A program made the position numbers and the translations under genes. The notes beneath the pieces are model-generated. The model was not told the DNA's origin. It worked only from the letters and a program-made list of their open reading frames with translations, and did no database searches. A stretch of 7,204 bases of DNA from an uncultured Porphyromonas sp. (GTDB lineage: Bacteria > Bacteroidota > Bacteroidia > Bacteroidales > Porphyromonadaceae): NCBI RefSeq assembly GCF_947254915.1, contig NZ_CAMYEZ010000112.1, positions 1 through 7,204 of the forward strand, in the 5' to 3' direction. This document shows positions 6,028-7,204 of the stretch, one piece after another. Every line of letters starts with the position of its first letter. The stretch's first letter is position 1.

Positions 6028-6504
6028 ATGGGAAAGTTCAAACAAGCTGGAGGGCGTACGATGCCTGAGCTGAATACCTCCTCACTGCCAGACTTGATTT
6101 TTGCCTTTCTGTTCTTCATCATGATGGTGACGAGTATCCGAGAGGTGACTCCAAAGGTTGCCTTTCAGAATCTCCCGACAGCGACTGAGCTCACCAAGTT
6201 GGAGGAAAAGTCTCTCGTATCCTTTATCTACGTAGGTAAGCCTATTCCTGAGCTACAGTCTAAGTTTGGTACAGCACCAGCTATCCAGCTCAACGATCAG
6301 ATTACCACAGATCCCTCTGCCGTCTATGGCTTTGTCAAGGACGAAGAGGCTCAGATACAAGATGAGCGTCGCAAGTTGATGACCGTCTCTATCAAGGGCG
6401 ATGCATCTACCAAGATGAAAATCATAGCAGATATCAAGTATGAGCTACGTCGTGCTGACGCATTGAATATATCATACTCAGCAAGACCTAAGCGAGATAA
6501 CTAA
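6028..6504 (+). CDS. exbD: ExbD/TolR-family protein, standard-length second copy
   Basis: This second ExbD paralogue has 158 residues, near the usual family length. A short basic N-terminus (MGKFKQAGGRTMPELNTSS) leads into the membrane helix SLPDLIFAFLFFIMMVTSI (19-37), in which D22 is the conserved proton-binding Asp. The periplasmic domain runs to the end and finishes with LMTVSIKGDASTKMKIIADI (117-136) and LRRADALNISYSA (140-152), matching the typical ExbD C-terminal strand-helix-strand. It shares little with the long ExbD outside the membrane motif. The pair could therefore form a mixed dimer inside one ExbB pentamer or serve two different motors. It is the last gene before a strong terminator at 6546. 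Confidence 0.9.
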   Translation: MGKFKQAGGRTMPELNTSSLPDLIFAFLFFIMMVTSIREVTPKVAFQNLPTATELTKLEEKSLVSFIYVGKPIPELQSKFGTAPAIQLNDQITTDPSAVYGFVKDEEAQIQDERRKLMTVSIKGDASTKMKIIADIKYELRRADALNISYSARPKRDN

Positions 6505-6545
6505 AAGAGATACATTGCGCTAAGCAATAGACTCTCTCACTCAAT

Positions 6546-6594
6546 AAGAGGAGGGTGCCACAGAAATAAAGCTGGCATCCTCCTCTTCTTCTTT
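6546..6594 (+). terminator. Intrinsic terminator of the exb cluster
   Basis: A 15-bp stem is formed by 6546-6560 with 6573-6587 (one G-U pair), with a 12-base loop. It continues into the T-rich run TTCTTCTTT (6586-6594). It begins 41 bases after the second exbD stop. This is the strongest terminator in the window and marks the end of the exb transcript. Confidence 0.9.
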
Positions 6595-6789
6595 GTGCTC
6601 GTTGTGAGGTCCCTCGGTCGCTGTATGCTGGAAGGGCACTCGCTGTGTTAAAGCGAGACGAAGTTAGCCCCCACAAATGTTCATCCTGTCGTTTTTAGCG
6701 AAAACGGTCGCCCTCTTGCTAGAACTCTCCGTGCGTCCCTAGAAAGGGCTTTCGTGATATTTTAAAGTGTTGAGGTCTCTTCGTAGGTG
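6595..6789. other. Non-coding stretch, no gene seen
   Basis: Between the exb terminator and the next promoter there is no credible reading frame. Only small hairpins are seen: 6639-6644 (CTCGCT) with 6652-6657 (AGCGAG), 6690-6695 (CGTTTT) with 6701-6706 (AAAACG, loop TAGCG), and 6737-6740 with 6745-6748. None is followed by a convincing T-run and none was recognised as a known RNA. It may be decayed sequence or spacer. Confidence 0.6.
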
Positions 6790-6820
6790 TTGTTTCATCG
6801 TTGATTAGTTTGTATCTTTG
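6790..6820 (+). promoter_or_regulatory. Bacteroidetes-type promoter of the small RNA
   Basis: TATCTTTG (6813-6820) matches TAnnTTTG exactly. A TTG at 6790-6792 lies 20 bases upstream, giving the standard -33/-7 spacing. The expected start is about 6827, directly before the structured RNA and with no start codon of a credible gene following. Confidence 0.7.
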
Positions 6821-6826
6821 CTGTGC

Positions 6827-6999
6827 AACTTCTTAGGGAGGAGCCGTTGGCTGGGCAACGTTAGAAAACTCTTATCCACGCATTTGGCTATGAAACGCCA
6901 ACACCCCTCGGGGTGCAGACGATGGGCGTGGGGGTATGGGGCACCTGTACGAAAACGATCTAGGAGCCGAGGTGTGATGAGCATCTCGGCTCTTTTCTT
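6827..6999 (+). ncRNA. Candidate structured small RNA, family unknown
   Basis: About 170 bases lie between a good promoter and an intrinsic terminator, with no credible protein frame. The RNA can fold into several compact elements. The first is a hairpin CGTTG (6845-6849) with CAACG (6856-6860). The second is a three-way junction closed by CCACGC (6876-6881) with GCGTGG (6926-6931). It holds the hairpins TTGGC/GCCAA (6884-6888, 6897-6901) and CACCC/GGGTG (6902-6906, 6911-6915, loop CTCG). These two hairpins touch end to end. The last is the terminator stem. The 5' end (6835-6846) can also pair with the terminator arm and tail. It does not match the cores of tmRNA, RNase P or SRP RNA. A divergent 6S RNA (as reported for Bacteroidales) is possible on size and closing-stem layout, but I cannot confirm it. 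The start is inferred from the promoter. Confidence 0.6.
6962..6999 (+). terminator. Intrinsic terminator of the small RNA
   Basis: GAGCCGAG (6964-6971) pairs with CTCGGCTC (6985-6992), extended inward by three pairs (6972-6974 with 6982-6984, one G-U) around a 7-base loop. The stem can be extended outward into the T-run TTTTCTT (6993-6999). This is a typical factor-independent terminator. Confidence 0.85.
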
Positions 7000-7047
7000 G
7001 TATTCTCTGCCGATTCTCAGGTGGCATTGCGCCATCTCTACTTCGAC

Positions 7048-7057
7048 ACTACGTAGT
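7048..7057. repeat. 10-bp perfect palindrome
   Basis: ACTACGTAGT reads the same on both strands. It lies in non-coding sequence downstream of the small RNA and could be a binding site for a dimeric regulator of a gene beyond the window. A hairpin at 7019-7025 with 7031-7037 lies just upstream. A chance origin cannot be excluded. Confidence 0.35.
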
Positions 7058-7065
7058 TATAGCAG

Positions 7066-7121
7066 ACGGAGGAAGGAGTCGTGCGCGCTTTCGGAGAGGA
7101 TGACGTTCCCAACGGAGGAAG
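7066..7121. repeat. 10-bp direct repeat, ACGGAGGAAG
   Basis: ACGGAGGAAG occurs at 7066-7075 and again at 7112-7121, 46 bases apart start to start, in non-coding sequence. The spacing is not an obvious multiple of the helical repeat. It may be a pair of regulator sites or chance in a purine-rich stretch. Confidence 0.3.
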
Positions 7122-7129
7122 ACAAACTT

Positions 7130-7163
7130 TCCAGCCTTGGAAATTTGTTTTTCCAAGGCTGGA
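7130..7163. repeat. Perfect 14-bp stem hairpin
   Basis: Bases 7130-7143 pair perfectly with 7150-7163 around a 6-base loop (TTTGTT). The TTGGAAA of the first arm (7137-7143) recurs at 7169-7175. There is no T-run directly after it on either strand, so it is a poor terminator. Its perfect symmetry in a gene-free region suggests a dispersed palindromic repeat or the end of a small non-autonomous element. Confidence 0.6.
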
Positions 7164-7186
7164 GCGTTTTGGAAACTTAACAAATA

Positions 7187-7204
7187 GGGGAGGAGGGGTA
7201 GGGG
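7187..7204 (+). other. G-rich run at the window edge
   Basis: Three GGGG tracts (7187-7190, 7195-7198, 7201-7204) plus a GG (7192-7193) lie within 18 bases and run into the window end. It could form a G-quadruplex if a fourth tract follows, or be a leader of a gene beyond the window. Confidence 0.35.

Noticed and set aside
6827..6999. Known riboswitch (TPP, SAM, cobalamin)
   Set aside because: Short fragments such as ACCTG and GATCTAGG recall the TPP core, but the conserved CTGAGA and the order of elements are missing. No gene of a matching pathway follows within 200 bases.
6805..7035. 76-residue reading frame on the minus strand
   Set aside because: It is antisense to the promoter, small RNA and terminator, has no domain-like pattern, and is rich in Arg, His and Cys, as shadow frames often are.
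6818..7180. 120-residue reading frame on the plus strand
   Set aside because: It runs through the small RNA, its terminator and the 3' hairpin. The composition is not protein-like and there is no recognisable motif.
1..7204. CRISPR array, insertion sequence or phage genes
   Set aside because: There are no regularly spaced repeats, transposase or integrase frames, or long terminal inverted repeats with target duplication.

Overview
The window looks like a piece of a Bacteroidales chromosome, most probably Porphyromonas or a close relative. This rests on three things. The gene content is a Bacteroidetes-style TonB/ExbB/ExbD energy-transduction locus with two ExbD genes. There are perfect TAnnTTTG (Bacteroidetes -7 type) boxes in non-coding gaps at 973, 3843 and 6813. 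Start codons mostly lack a Shine-Dalgarno sequence and are preceded by A-rich leaders. From memory, P. gingivalis has a similar tonB / prenyl synthase / tatD / exbB gene order, but I could not check this. All recognised genes are on the + strand.

Layout. Positions 1-879 hold the C-terminal part of a major facilitator transporter whose closest resemblance by eye is the MFSD1-like group. A 180-base gap (880-1059) follows, with a 15-bp inverted repeat, nested hairpins and a -7 box. Next come tonB (1060-1764), a short-chain-type polyprenyl diphosphate synthase (start probably 1880 rather than 1817, to 2884) preceded by a strong hairpin, and a TatD-family metal-dependent DNase (2959-3759). A promoter-like box lies upstream of tRNA-Ser(GGA) (3931-4018). 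It is followed 48 bases later by a compact four-gene cluster: exbB (4067-4894), a four-helix membrane protein of unknown function (4904-5374), a long exbD (5399-6004) and a standard-size exbD (6028-6504). A strong intrinsic terminator at 6546-6594 closes this cluster.

The last 610 bases (6595-7204) contain no credible protein gene. They hold what looks like an independent small RNA gene: promoter about 6790-6820, RNA about 6827-6999, ending in its own terminator and containing a three-way junction fold. Beyond it are a 10-bp palindrome, a 10-bp direct repeat, a perfect 14-bp stem hairpin and a G-rich run at the window edge.

How the genes work together. ExbB and the ExbD proteins form a proton-driven inner-membrane motor. 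TonB carries that energy across the periplasm to outer-membrane TonB-dependent (SusC/RagA-like) receptors. The membrane protein encoded between exbB and exbD is the least explained part of the motor locus and, with the small RNA, is the best candidate here for something undescribed. The MFS transporter, prenyl synthase and TatD enzyme are housekeeping or uptake neighbours with no obvious mechanistic link to the motor.
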